Shown here: piece by piece, positions 9,387 through 17,014 of the stretch
Layout of the letters: each line of letters begins with the position of its first letter
Position numbering within the stretch: the stretch's first letter is position 1
NCBI RefSeq assembly: GCF_014649035.1
Contig: NZ_BMSG01000005.1
Location: 186,001 to 250,000 of the forward strand
Direction: 5' to 3'
DNA length: 64,000 bases
Origin: Streptomyces sindenensis
GTDB lineage: Bacteria; Actinomycetota; Actinomycetes; Streptomycetales; Streptomycetaceae
Program-made: the position numbers and the translations under genes
The notes under the pieces: generated by a model
The model's database searches: none
What the model was told of the DNA's origin: nothing
The model's input: the letters and a program-made list of their open reading frames with translations, nothing else

Positions 9387-9540
9387 GGCAGACCATGAAC
9401 GTGCTGCTCCAGGCCCCGGAGCGGGACGGCTACGTGGTCAGGCCCGCGGAAGCGGCGGTCGGGAAAGTCCTTCGGGCGCAGCTCACGCCCCGCGGCAGGC
9501 AGAGCCTGGAGAAGGCGACCGCGGCGACGGCGCCTGACAG
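9361..9540 (+). pseudogene. Fragment of a MarR-family regulator (winged-helix part only)
   Basis: The plus-strand frame from 9361 reads AFVTRQTMNVLLQAPERDGY and then GKVLRAQLTPRGRQSLEKA. This is the recognition helix, wing and start of the dimerisation helix of a MarR regulator. The N-terminal 50 or so residues and most of the C-terminal helices are missing. It starts where the VOC remnant on the other strand is cut off. MarR and VOC genes are often divergent neighbours, so one deletion that removed both 5' ends and the shared promoter would explain the arrangement (inference). Confidence 0.6.
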
Positions 9541-9628
9541 GGGCTGCTGCGCCGGGATCCTCGGCGCGGCAGGTCCGGGTTCCGACCGGACAGCCGGGGA
9601 GGGGAACCGCCGACTAGAATGTTCTTTC

Positions 9629-9988
9629 ATGTCGAAGCCTGACGAGTTGCTCTCCGCTGTCGCAGCCCTGGTGGAGTCCGGGCACAGCAACCAGATGTCC
9701 CTGACCGTGGTCACCGGGGGCGCTGTCATCACCGGCCGCCTGGCCCCGGAGTCCGTCTGGAGGCAGCGGGTCTCCGAGGTCCTGGCGGACTCGGACCGGC
9801 TGAGCGAGTTCGCCGCCGTCTTCACCTCCGCCACGCGCAAGGAAGGGCCGCCCACGCATCTGCATTTCCATGTGGCGCGGATCCTCCAGGGTTCGGTGGG
9901 AATCCCGGAGACCGGCGGGATGTACCGCGTGGCCATCGATGACGTCAGCGCCTGGACCATGGGCGACTTCAGCTACTCCGACCACTGA
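9629..9988 (+). CDS. Small conserved protein, possibly GvpU-like
   Basis: 119-aa protein beginning MSKPDELLSAVAALVESGHS at the ATG at 9629. The pattern of a short helix, then MSLTVVTGGAVITGRLAP, a helical region, then THLHFHVARILQG and VAIDDVSAWTMGDF resembles the GvpU accessory family of gas-vesicle clusters, where the strand-rich start GGAVITG is also seen. No other gas-vesicle gene is in the window, so a vesicle role would be speculative and the gene may belong to a broader family. There is only a weak ribosome-binding site. It converges with the serine hydrolase gene and ends just before a strong hairpin. Confidence 0.6.
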   Translation: MSKPDELLSAVAALVESGHSNQMSLTVVTGGAVITGRLAPESVWRQRVSEVLADSDRLSEFAAVFTSATRKEGPPTHLHFHVARILQGSVGIPETGGMYRVAIDDVSAWTMGDFSYSDH

Positions 9989-10007
9989 CCCCGCCCGGCA
10001 CCCTCTC

Positions 10008-10051
10008 AGTCGGGTAGCCGGGTCACGGAGACGTGACCCGGCTACCCGACT
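10008..10051. terminator. Bidirectional hairpin terminator
   Basis: Perfect 20-bp stem (10008-10027 with 10032-10051) and a GAGA tetraloop, lying between two convergent genes. The right arm touches the stop codon of the serine hydrolase gene. There is no long T-run, as is common for Streptomyces terminators. Confidence 0.8.
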
Positions 10052-11280
10052 CAGTCGTCGATCGCCTGATAGAGAGTGGTCCAGAAGTCGTTCATCACCT
10101 GGACCGGGGCGGGGAGGGTCGTGCCGACCTGGGTGAGCAGGATTCCCGTGAGACCGGTGACCGGGTCCGCGTACGTGGAGGTGCCCGCGCCGCCGTCCCA
10201 GCCGAACTGGCCTGCAGGCGCGTAGTCGCCGCGGTAGGTGCGCACGGCCATCCCGAGGCCCCAGCCGCCTTGTTGTCCCTGCCCGAATGAGATGTGGACG
10301 TTGTCCAGGGCCAGTTTGGTCCGGGCGGCCAGCTGCTCCGGAGTGAGGCGGTTGGTGGTCATCAACTCGACGGCCTGCCGGGACAGGATCCGCTCGCTGC
10401 CGTGTGTGCCGCCGTTCAGCAGCATGCGGAAGTACGCGTGATAGTCGTCGGCTGTCGAGGTCAGGCCGGCGCCGCCGCTCGGGAACGACGGTGGGGCGCT
10501 GTGGCGTCCGCCTTCGGCCTCGTCCCACACGTGGAACTCGCCGCTCTCCGGGTCCGGGGCGTACAGCGGGGGCAGCCGGTGCACCTGGTCGGCGGGCACA
10601 TGGAAACCGGTGTCCTTCATACCGAGCGGCCCGAAGACGCGCTCGTTCAGGAAGGAATCGTACGACTGGCCCGTGACGCGTTCGACGAGCACGCCGACCA
10701 GGTCGCTGGCGATCTGGTACTGCCAGCGTTCGCCCGGTTGGTACATCAGCGGCAGTTCGCCCAGCCGGCGCATCCACTCGTCCGGCTCCGGCATCGGTGT
10801 CGGCAGGTTGGGCGTGATCCCCTGCTCGAAGAGCGCGCTCATGATGGGCGTGCCGAGCACCGTCATATCCATGCCGAGTCCGAACGTGGAGGTCAGCACG
10901 TCCCGTACGGTGATGGGCCGTCGCGCGGCGACGGTGTCGTCGACGGGGCTGTCGATCCGCTTGAGCACCTGCCGGTCGGCGAGTTCGGGCAACCACTCCC
11001 GCACTGTGTCGTCCAGGCGCAGCCGGCACTCGTCGAGCAGGACCATCGCGGCCGCGATCGAGACCGGCTTGGATGTGGAGGCCATGCGGAAGAGCGTGTC
11101 CCGGCGCATCGGCTCTCCGCCCTGGTGGCGCATCGTGCCGATCGTCTCGACGTGCGTCTCGTCGCCCCGGCTGAACAGCGCCACCAGGCCGGGGATCTTG
11201 CCCGAATCGACGTGCCGGACCAGCACGTCGCGTACGCGCTGCAGCCCGGACCTGGTGAAACCGCCGGTGTTCTGGCCCAT
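10051..11280 (-). CDS. Beta-lactamase-fold serine hydrolase
   Basis: 409-aa protein read from the ATG at 11280, which has AAGGAG seven bases upstream; the longer frame upstream lacks a site. The class C beta-lactamase/esterase motif SxxK is present as S68-T-S-K71 in MASTSKPVS. Further on come YQIASDLVGVLVERVTGQ and a C-terminal GWDGGAGTS box in the usual KTG position. No signal peptide is visible, so it should be cytoplasmic. Members of this family include esterases and D-aminopeptidases, and the substrate is not deducible. A LysR regulator is divergently encoded 295 bp away, the classic arrangement for a LysR gene and its target. Confidence 0.85.
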   Translation of the reverse strand: MGQNTGGFTRSGLQRVRDVLVRHVDSGKIPGLVALFSRGDETHVETIGTMRHQGGEPMRRDTLFRMASTSKPVSIAAAMVLLDECRLRLDDTVREWLPELADRQVLKRIDSPVDDTVAARRPITVRDVLTSTFGLGMDMTVLGTPIMSALFEQGITPNLPTPMPEPDEWMRRLGELPLMYQPGERWQYQIASDLVGVLVERVTGQSYDSFLNERVFGPLGMKDTGFHVPADQVHRLPPLYAPDPESGEFHVWDEAEGGRHSAPPSFPSGGAGLTSTADDYHAYFRMLLNGGTHGSERILSRQAVELMTTNRLTPEQLAARTKLALDNVHISFGQGQQGGWGLGMAVRTYRGDYAPAGQFGWDGGAGTSTYADPVTGLTGILLTQVGTTLPAPVQVMNDFWTTLYQAIDD

Positions 11281-11501
11281 CCGAAAGCTCCTTGGGGTAA
11301 GTGGGATCGTGCGATACACGGGTACAGAGCCGGCTGCTGCACCGTACCGACCTCCAGCGACGCAGAGGAAGACCGGCGACCGTGACGGGTGCCCAGCGCG
11401 GCCCGATCCGGCCTGCGGTCGCGGCGCCCTGGCCGGAACCACTCTGGCCCGTGGCCGAAGGGCCATCAACAGCCGGATCGACAAGACACCGTTGCCCGTC
11501 G

Positions 11502-11528
11502 GCGCATCGATGCGCGTTGTGTCAACGC
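11502..11528. promoter_or_regulatory. Overlapping inverted repeats, candidate LysR operator
   Basis: GCGCATCGATGCGC (11502-11515) is a perfect 14-bp palindrome. It abuts GCGTTG-TGT-CAACGC (11514-11528), a 6-bp inverted repeat with a 3-bp centre. Both lie about 50 bp upstream of the LysR gene, inside the divergent promoter region, where a LysR regulator normally binds. Confidence 0.5.
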
Positions 11529-11575
11529 ACCGTCGACCATTAGGTTCACGTCAGGAAGGGGTGGTGGGACGGGCG

Positions 11576-12505
11576 ATGGAGCTGCGCGAGATCGAGATTT
11601 TTCTGACTCTGGCGGAGGAGCTGCACTTCGGACGCACCGCCGAACGCCTCCACGTCACCCCGTCCCGAGTGAGCCACGTCATCAAGAAGCAGGAACGCCG
11701 CATCGGCTCCCCGCTGTTCGAGCGCACGTCCCGCACCGTGCGTCTCACCGTGCTCGGCGAGCAGCTACGCGACGAGCTGCTGCCGGCGCACCAGCGCATC
11801 CGCAAGGCCCTGGAACGGGCCACCGCCCAGGGGCGGGCCACGGAAGGGGAGCTGCACATCGGCTATACGACCCCCTGGTGCGCCGAACTGCTGCTGCGAG
11901 CGGGCGACGCGTTCCGGGCCCAGTACCCCGGCTGGTCCGTGCGGGCCAGGGAGATCCCGTTCACCGATCCCTACGGCTCGATCCAGCGCGGCGAGGTCCA
12001 CGTGCAGATCGCGGAGTTCCCCGTGCTCGAACCCGGCATCGTCACCGGACCGGTGCTCTTTCGTGAGCCCAAGGCCCTGATGCTGCCCGCCGACCACCCG
12101 CTGGCCCGCGCCTCGGCGGTGTCCCTGGAAGACCTGGCCGACGTGCCGATGATCCGGCTGGAGCTGGACACCATCCGATCGAAGGCCGCTGTCGACACCC
12201 ACTTCCCTCAGCGCACACCCATGGGCCGCTCCATCCCGCGAGGTCCCTCCTGCTCCTCCTGGTACGAGATCCCCGTGATGGTCGCCGCCGGGTTCGGGGC
12301 CTCGATCGTGGCGGCGCGGGCCGCGGAGTACCACGCTCGACCGGGCATCACCTTCGTCCCCATCAGTGACGCGCCGACGCTGGACTACGGCGTGCTGCTG
12401 CCCGCCGCCGGTGCCGGTCCGCTGGTGGAGCCCTTCGTCGACCTGCTCCGTACCCAGGCGGCCGGCGCTCTCCTCCATGCCCGGGAGGACCGGCTCCGGC
12501 GCTGA
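11576..12505 (+). CDS. LysR-family transcriptional regulator
   Basis: 309-aa regulator starting MELREIEIFLTLAEELHFGR at the ATG at 11576, with AGGAAGGGG upstream. Residues 1-60 form the winged HTH (TAERLHVTPSRVSHVIKKQE and then PLFERTSR). From about 90 onwards lies the periplasmic-binding-like effector domain, beginning GELHIGYTTPWCAELLLRA. It is divergent from the beta-lactamase-fold hydrolase gene, and overlapping palindromes sit in the shared promoter region, so autoregulation plus control of the hydrolase is the simplest expectation. The effector is unknown. Confidence 0.9.
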   Translation: MELREIEIFLTLAEELHFGRTAERLHVTPSRVSHVIKKQERRIGSPLFERTSRTVRLTVLGEQLRDELLPAHQRIRKALERATAQGRATEGELHIGYTTPWCAELLLRAGDAFRAQYPGWSVRAREIPFTDPYGSIQRGEVHVQIAEFPVLEPGIVTGPVLFREPKALMLPADHPLARASAVSLEDLADVPMIRLELDTIRSKAAVDTHFPQRTPMGRSIPRGPSCSSWYEIPVMVAAGFGASIVAARAAEYHARPGITFVPISDAPTLDYGVLLPAAGAGPLVEPFVDLLRTQAAGALLHAREDRLRR

Positions 12506-12604
12506 CCCCGGAGTCCGCGGCAGGCCCCGGCACCGGCCGGGCCGGCTGTTCGCCGACCGAGACTACGACTACCACCTCGTTCTGAAACGATCAGTAACAG
12601 CACA

Positions 12605-12633
12605 ACCGATACGGCACGGACCGATACCGCACG
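12605..12633. repeat. Short direct repeat in a convergent gap
   Basis: ACCGATACGGCACG at 12605-12618 is repeated as ACCGATACCGCACG at 12620-12633, 13 of 14 bases identical with a 15-bp period. It lies between the convergent LysR and ATPase genes. No function is evident. Confidence 0.5.
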
Positions 12634-12659
12634 ACCGGCCGGCCCCACGCCGGACCCCG

Positions 12660-13121
12660 TCAGCACAGCAGGTCCAGCTCCGCACGGACCGTCTTGCCCG
12701 GGTTGCGGTCGAAGACCGCCCAGCGGTCGGCCAGGGCCTCGACGATGAGCAGGCCGCGCCCGCCGTCGGAGCCGCCGTCCGGCACGGTGATCTCACCGGG
12801 GCCGGGCGGCCGCCGCTCGCCCCGCGTGTCGGACACCTCGATCCGCAGAAGGCCGGGCACGGCCGGATCGCCCGGCAGGTACGCCAGCCGCAGTTCGAAG
12901 TTGCGGCCGGGCACCCGGCCATGGGTCGCCGCGTTGGCCGCCAGCTCACCGATGATCAGGGCCGCCGACTCCGATGCGTCACTGAGGTACAGGATGCCCC
13001 AGGTGTGCAGTTTGTGGAGGCCGACGCGGCGGGCGAGCCGGGCGCCATGAGGATCCGCGCGGTATTGGTGATTGAACACACGTACGGTTACGGGGGGTTG
13101 GGCCTTCGTAGACGCTTCCAT
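12660..13121 (-). CDS. ATP-binding anti-sigma-factor-like protein (HATPase_c_2)
   Basis: 153-aa protein from the ATG at 13121, preceded by GGGGG. It carries the GHKL ATPase signature: the N-box helix ALIIGELAANAATHGRVPGR, then EVSDTRGER and GRGLLIVEALADRWAV. This is the RsbW/SpoIIAB-like type that is abundant in Streptomyces. It is divergent from an HTH/DUF5753 gene followed by a DUF397 gene. That triad recurs many times in Streptomyces genomes and includes the developmental whiJ-type loci. Kinase activity on an anti-anti-sigma factor is possible, but no such partner is encoded here. Confidence 0.85.
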   Translation of the reverse strand: MEASTKAQPPVTVRVFNHQYRADPHGARLARRVGLHKLHTWGILYLSDASESAALIIGELAANAATHGRVPGRNFELRLAYLPGDPAVPGLLRIEVSDTRGERRPPGPGEITVPDGGSDGGRGLLIVEALADRWAVFDRNPGKTVRAELDLLC

Positions 13122-13165
13122 GCCCCCAGATTCCGAGCCCCGGACCCGGTCCACCAGGTCAGCGA

Positions 13166-13190
13166 CCCGTACGCTCAGTCAGCGTACGGG
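13166..13190. promoter_or_regulatory. Perfect inverted repeat between divergent ATPase and HTH genes
   Basis: CCCGTACGCT (13166-13175) and AGCGTACGGG (13181-13190) are 10-bp perfect arms around a 5-bp centre, located midway in the 153-bp divergent gap. It is a good candidate operator for the neighbouring HTH regulator. Confidence 0.55.
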
Positions 13191-13274
13191 CGCGAAGGGT
13201 AGACGGTACGGGTCACGTTCCGTGAGCATGGACGGGTCTCGGACCAGGACAGGCGCACGGGGAGGTGGCCGTAC

Positions 13275-14153
13275 ATGACGCACGGCACGGACGGCATCGA
13301 CAGCACGACGTACGGGACCTTCGGCAACGGCGGCGGTCGCAGCGGCGAACCCGAACCGCAGTACATCCTCAAGATGTTCGGAGAGGTGGTCAAGACCTTC
13401 CGCAAACGGGCGAGGCTGACGCAGGAGCAGTTCGCCCCGCTCGTCGGGTACTCACCCGAGACCGTCGCCTCCATCGAGCAGGGCCGCCGCCTCCCACCGC
13501 CGGACTTCGCGGAACGGGCGGACAGCGTGCTCGACGCGTTCGGCGTGATTCTGGCGGCGGCAAAGCATCTGACGCGGCGCAAGGGGCTGGCGAGCTGGTT
13601 CCGGCAGTGGGCACAGCTGGAGCTGACGGCGCTGAGCCTGTACACGTACGAGTGCCGGTTGGTTCCGGGGCTGTTGCAGACGCCTGCGTATGCGCGGACG
13701 CTGTTCACGGACCAGTTGCCACCGCTCTCCGACGAGCAGATCGAGGCCCAGCTCGCGGCTCGGCTGGAACGTCAGCAACTGCTGCGCGAGCGGCCGAACA
13801 CCTCCTTCAGTTTCATCCTCGAAGAGCATCTGTTCCTGCGCGACTTGGGCGGCGAAGAGGTCACCAGGGAGCTGCTGGACCACATCCTTGATCTGACCGA
13901 GCTGCGCAACGTCAACATCCAGATCATGCCGTTGGTACGGCATCACCACGCGGGCCTGGACGGGCCGATGCAGTTGCTGGAGACGCAGGAACACCAGTGG
14001 TTCGGGTACCTGGAAGGACAGAAGTACGGCCAGTTCGTCTCCGACCCGGCAGTGATCAGCGCACTCCAGATGCGGTGTGCCAATATGCGTTCACAGGCTC
14101 TCTCGTTGGACGACTCCAAGAGCCTGATGCGGCGGATGCGAGGAGCAAGATGA
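13275..14153 (+). CDS. XRE-family HTH regulator with DUF5753 domain
   Basis: 292-aa protein. After a Gly-rich leader of about 30 residues comes a Cro/C1-type HTH (FGEVVKTFRKRARLTQEQFA and then YSPETVASIEQGRR). From about residue 105 it carries the actinobacterial DUF5753 domain, recognisable by YECRLVPGLLQTPAYARTLF, the QQLLRERP region and IQIMPLVRHHHAGLDGP. Its stop overlaps the start of a DUF397 gene (ATGA), so the two are translationally coupled. In WhiJ-like pairs the HTH protein represses and the small DUF397 protein modulates it; applying that here is inference. An inverted repeat sits upstream. Confidence 0.93.
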   Translation: MTHGTDGIDSTTYGTFGNGGGRSGEPEPQYILKMFGEVVKTFRKRARLTQEQFAPLVGYSPETVASIEQGRRLPPPDFAERADSVLDAFGVILAAAKHLTRRKGLASWFRQWAQLELTALSLYTYECRLVPGLLQTPAYARTLFTDQLPPLSDEQIEAQLAARLERQQLLRERPNTSFSFILEEHLFLRDLGGEEVTRELLDHILDLTELRNVNIQIMPLVRHHHAGLDGPMQLLETQEHQWFGYLEGQKYGQFVSDPAVISALQMRCANMRSQALSLDDSKSLMRRMRGAR

Positions 14154-14395
14154 GCACCACACACCTGGCCTGGTTCAAGAGCAGTTACAGCGGCGGCGAC
14201 GGCGACTCCTGCGTCGAAGTCGCGCTGGAGTGGCACAAGTCAACCTACAGCAGTGGCTCCGGCGACTCCTGCGTCGAGGTCGCCGCCTGCCCCTCCACCG
14301 TCCACGTACGCGACTCCAAACTCGACGAGAGCCCGCAGCTCGCCCTCGCCCCGGCCGCCTGGACGCGTTTCCTCGCGTACGCCGCCCAGGGCTGA
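14150..14395 (+). CDS. DUF397 protein with an internally duplicated motif
   Basis: 81-aa protein starting at the ATG that overlaps the upstream stop. DUF397 proteins typically contain one W(F/R)KSSYS...GGNCVEVA motif. Here the motif occurs twice in a row: WFKSSYSGGDGDSCVEVA, then WHKSTYSSGSGDSCVEVA, followed by the usual VHVRDSK and the W-x-x-F helix (AAWTRFLAYA). The DNA of the two halves is also similar, pointing to a recent local duplication. It probably partners the HTH/DUF5753 protein encoded immediately upstream. Confidence 0.9.
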   Translation: MSTTHLAWFKSSYSGGDGDSCVEVALEWHKSTYSSGSGDSCVEVAACPSTVHVRDSKLDESPQLALAPAAWTRFLAYAAQG

Positions 14396-14402
14396 CCAGC
14401 CG

Positions 14403-15230
14403 TCAGCGACGGGTCGGCTGCAGGCGCTCGATGCGGTAGGGGTCGCCGCCGAGCAGGTCGCGGTGGCTGATGGTGAAGTCCCCGTTCGGCAGGGCCTGCC
14501 CGTCCCCGTAGTGCCGGCCGATGACCGCCGCGGGAAGGAATTCGCGCAGGTTGTGGCGCATGCCCCCGGAGTACGCGACGGGCGCGCCCCAGCCGGCGGC
14601 GGCCTCGTCGGTGGAGAACAGCACCCAGTGGTCCACCGGCACGGCGGCGTCGAGGTCAGGTGCCTTGCCGGTGTGGCTGTCCAGGGCCGGAACGGTCAGC
14701 CGGTCGGGGTCCAGGGGCTGGTACCGGAGCAGCAGGGGCTTGGCCCGTCGCGCCTCGGCGTTGTCGAAACAGCACACCACGATGGTGTGGTCCGGGAAGT
14801 GCTCGGCGTAGAAGTCCAGGAGCTCCGGGTCGAGATCGGGGCGCCGGTGCGGCGGCACCTGCCACAGTGCGGCGGGGATCGCGGTGGGGTCATCCGCCAG
14901 CAGCACCGAGTAGACGTCATGATCGAAGACCTGGACGGCCGCCTGCGGTTTTGCACTCATCCACACGATGCCGTCGGCCGCCGCGACAGCGTCCTCCACT
15001 GCGGAGACCATGCGGTGCAGGACGTCGGCGGAGCGCCCCGCCGAGAGGAAGTGCTGCGGCGTGAGCTGCCTGGTGGGCACATGCAGCAGCATGGCGTTCG
15101 GCCCGTCCGCCAGGTTGACCGCCGTGTTCTGGTAGCCCAGGACGTGGACGAGGCCGTGCTCGCCGTGGTGCTGACGCCCGCAGTACAGGATCGTGCCGGA
15201 GAACGCCGCCTCACCTGTCGATATGCACAT
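14403..15230 (-). CDS. Uncharacterised protein
   Basis: 275-aa protein read from the ATG at 15230 (MCISTGEAAFSGTILYCGRQ); a GTG 18 bases further upstream is also in frame, and neither start has a strong ribosome-binding site. No signal peptide or membrane segment is seen. Notable segments are GLVHVLGYQNTAVNLADGPN, FYAEHFPDHTIVVCCFDN and YSGGMRHNLREFLPAAVIGR. The composition is that of a soluble alpha/beta protein. I do not recognise the family. It converges with the DUF397 gene, leaving 7 bp between stops, and seems unlinked to it. Confidence 0.7.
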   Translation of the reverse strand: MCISTGEAAFSGTILYCGRQHHGEHGLVHVLGYQNTAVNLADGPNAMLLHVPTRQLTPQHFLSAGRSADVLHRMVSAVEDAVAAADGIVWMSAKPQAAVQVFDHDVYSVLLADDPTAIPAALWQVPPHRRPDLDPELLDFYAEHFPDHTIVVCCFDNAEARRAKPLLLRYQPLDPDRLTVPALDSHTGKAPDLDAAVPVDHWVLFSTDEAAAGWGAPVAYSGGMRHNLREFLPAAVIGRHYGDGQALPNGDFTISHRDLLGGDPYRIERLQPTRR

Positions 15231-15502
15231 GCGGGCACGGTAGACCACGACCTGCGCGGCGCGTACCGCCCACCGCGAGGCGGCAGCACCCGGGAAGCGG
15301 GCGAGGGAGAATCCGTCGTCGTGATGCCCCGAACCCGCCGCACCGCCCGGCCCGGCACCTCACGCCGTGTGACGATCCGCCTCCGCCGCACGGGGGAGGC
15401 GGGAGCGTGCGGGCCGGGCCGGTACCGTAAAGGCAGATCCGTACGACTCATGAGCCTCCTGACGGGCTGCGTGAACCCAGACCCAGGAGGACCCGCCCCA
15501 CC

Positions 15503-15973
15503 ATGACGACCAACCGTGGACGCAAGGACGTCATCCGCGACCGGATGGCCGCCACCGGCGAGTCGTACAACGTCGCCGCCCGCAATCTCAAGGCCATGAA
15601 GGACACCGCCGCCACCCGCGACGCCGTCCTCGTGCAGCGCTGGACGCCCGCCGATTCGCTCGACGTGCCCTGTCCCTGCGGCGGGACCTGCGAGCCGGGC
15701 GAGACCTGCGACCACTGCCACGCCCGCCACCGGCACGTGAAGCGCTACCCGGGCTCCACCACCGAGGTCGAGACCTGGGCCGACCGCTACGAGTGCACCG
15801 GCTGCTCCTCCTCGTACACCCTCACCGTCCACCTGGCCGGGCGGCCCTGGGGCGTCGCGGAGACCGTCGTCAAGGGCGGGTCGGCCGAGGAGGTCGTGCA
15901 GGCGACCGTCTTCCCGGGGGTCATTCACCCGCTGCTGCGGTCGGAGGCGACCGAGGGCCCCGGCCAGGAGTGA
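15503..15973 (+). CDS. Uncharacterised protein with cysteine-rich zinc-ribbon-like centre
   Basis: 156-aa protein with a strong AGGAGG site about 12 bases before the ATG. The N-terminus (RKDVIRDRMAATGESYNVAA) is a short helical motif common at the start of small Streptomyces proteins and likened to nucleic-acid-associated helices. Then follow CPCGGTCEPGETCDHCHARH and, later, YECTGCSSSYTL. The spaced Cys/His pairs suggest one or two zinc-binding ribbons. The C-terminal 50 residues are acidic-hydrophobic. Function unknown; monocistronic by position. Confidence 0.75.
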   Translation: MTTNRGRKDVIRDRMAATGESYNVAARNLKAMKDTAATRDAVLVQRWTPADSLDVPCPCGGTCEPGETCDHCHARHRHVKRYPGSTTEVETWADRYECTGCSSSYTLTVHLAGRPWGVAETVVKGGSAEEVVQATVFPGVIHPLLRSEATEGPGQE

Positions 15974-16043
15974 CGGCGGGCGGGGCGGGACCGGTCAGGA
16001 TTCGAGAAGCCTTGGCCGCCTCCCCGCCTCTAGCGTGAAGGAC

Positions 16044-16685
16044 ATGGCAACCACCACTTCCTCCGCAGCCCCCACGACCCTCGCCTCCGTCACCCTTGAG
16101 GTGGCCGACCCCGCGGCCGCCCGCCTTTTCCACAGCGCCTTCGGTGTGGACAGATACATCACCGTGCGGGCGTCCGAAGCGGCCTCGACCGGCTTTCGCG
16201 GCTTCACCCTGGCCCTGACGGTCTCCGGCCCGGCCACCGTGGACGGTTTCGTCGACGCCGCCGTCGGCGCCGGCGCCACGGTGCTGAAGCCCGCCACGAA
16301 GTCGCTGTGGGGGTACGGCGGCGTCGTCCAGGCCCCGGACGGGACGATCTGGAAGATCGCGACCTCGGCGAAGAAGGACACCGGGCCCGCCACCCGCGAC
16401 ATCGACGAGGTCGTCCTGCTGCTCGGTGTCGAGGACGTGAAGGCCACCAAGCAGTTCTACGTGGGGCGGGGTCTGACCGTGGCCAAGAGCTTCGGCGGGA
16501 AGTACGCCGAGTTCACCTCCGGTGACGGCTGCCCCGTCAAGCTGGCGCTGTACAAGCACCGGGCGCTGGCCAAGGACCTGGGTGTGCCCGCCGACGGCAC
16601 CGGCTCGCACCGCATCGTCATCGGCTCCACCGGTGGCACGTTCACCGACCCGGACGGCTTCCGCTCGGAGGCCGCGCGGTCCTGA
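16044..16685 (+). CDS. VOC-family (glyoxalase-like) protein
   Basis: 213-aa protein; I use the ATG at 16044, although a GTG nine bases earlier is possible. Two beta-alpha-beta-beta-beta modules are visible: one starting LASVTLEVADPAAARLFHSA and ending YGGVVQAPDGTIWKIA, the other starting DEVVLLLGVEDVKATKQFYV and ending with a degenerate GGTFTDPDGF. This is the duplicated VOC layout found in dioxygenase- and glyoxalase-like proteins. Few metal-ligand His or Glu residues stand out, so it may bind rather than convert its ligand. Confidence 0.85.
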   Translation: MATTTSSAAPTTLASVTLEVADPAAARLFHSAFGVDRYITVRASEAASTGFRGFTLALTVSGPATVDGFVDAAVGAGATVLKPATKSLWGYGGVVQAPDGTIWKIATSAKKDTGPATRDIDEVVLLLGVEDVKATKQFYVGRGLTVAKSFGGKYAEFTSGDGCPVKLALYKHRALAKDLGVPADGTGSHRIVIGSTGGTFTDPDGFRSEAARS

Positions 16686-16753
16686 TCCACCGGGAGCGTG
16701 CGACCGGGCGTTTTCGGGGTAGGCGAAAGGCCGGACGCCACGGAGGAGGAAGC

Positions 16754-16900
16754 ATGTCCCGCCTGATCGCTCGTATCACTCGGTTCACCCGCAGCCCCCA
16801 GGGCCGCCGGACCATCGCGTCGGCCCGGCGCGCCGCGGCCGACCCCCGCAAGCGCGCCCAGGCCCGCAGCCTGCTCGGACGGCTGCGCGGACGCCGGTGA
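16754..16900 (+). CDS. Very small basic protein (48 aa)
   Basis: ATG at 16754 with an excellent GGAGGAGGA ribosome-binding site. The product begins MSRLIARITRFTRSPQGRRT and ends LLGRLRGRR: an amphipathic, Arg-rich, all-helical peptide with no cysteines. Short proteins of this type (SPQGRR followed by AxRxAADPRKRAQA) are widespread in Streptomyces and uncharacterised. The strong site and the good hairpin after the stop support a real gene. Its charge suggests nucleic-acid or membrane association, which is inference. Confidence 0.75.
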   Translation: MSRLIARITRFTRSPQGRRTIASARRAAADPRKRAQARSLLGRLRGRR

Positions 16901-16951
16901 CCTCGCCGCTCCGGTGGCGGACGGCCGGAGCAGCACCGGGAGGAGTACGCA

Positions 16952-16989
16952 GAAGACGCCCGCACAGGTCTCCCTGTGCGGGCGTCTTC
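16952..16989. terminator. Strong bidirectional hairpin
   Basis: GAAGACGCCCGCACAG (16952-16967) pairs perfectly with 16974-16989 around a 6-base loop. It lies between the rightward 48-aa gene and the leftward msrB gene, so it serves both convergent transcripts. Confidence 0.85.
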
Positions 16990-17014
16990 GCGTTCCGTTC
17001 CGTCGGCGTACGGC

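Noticed and set aside
15377..15402. 8-bp hairpin CCGCCTCC/GGAGGCGG
   Set aside because: It lies upstream of a gene and not after one, and short GC hairpins of this size occur by chance.
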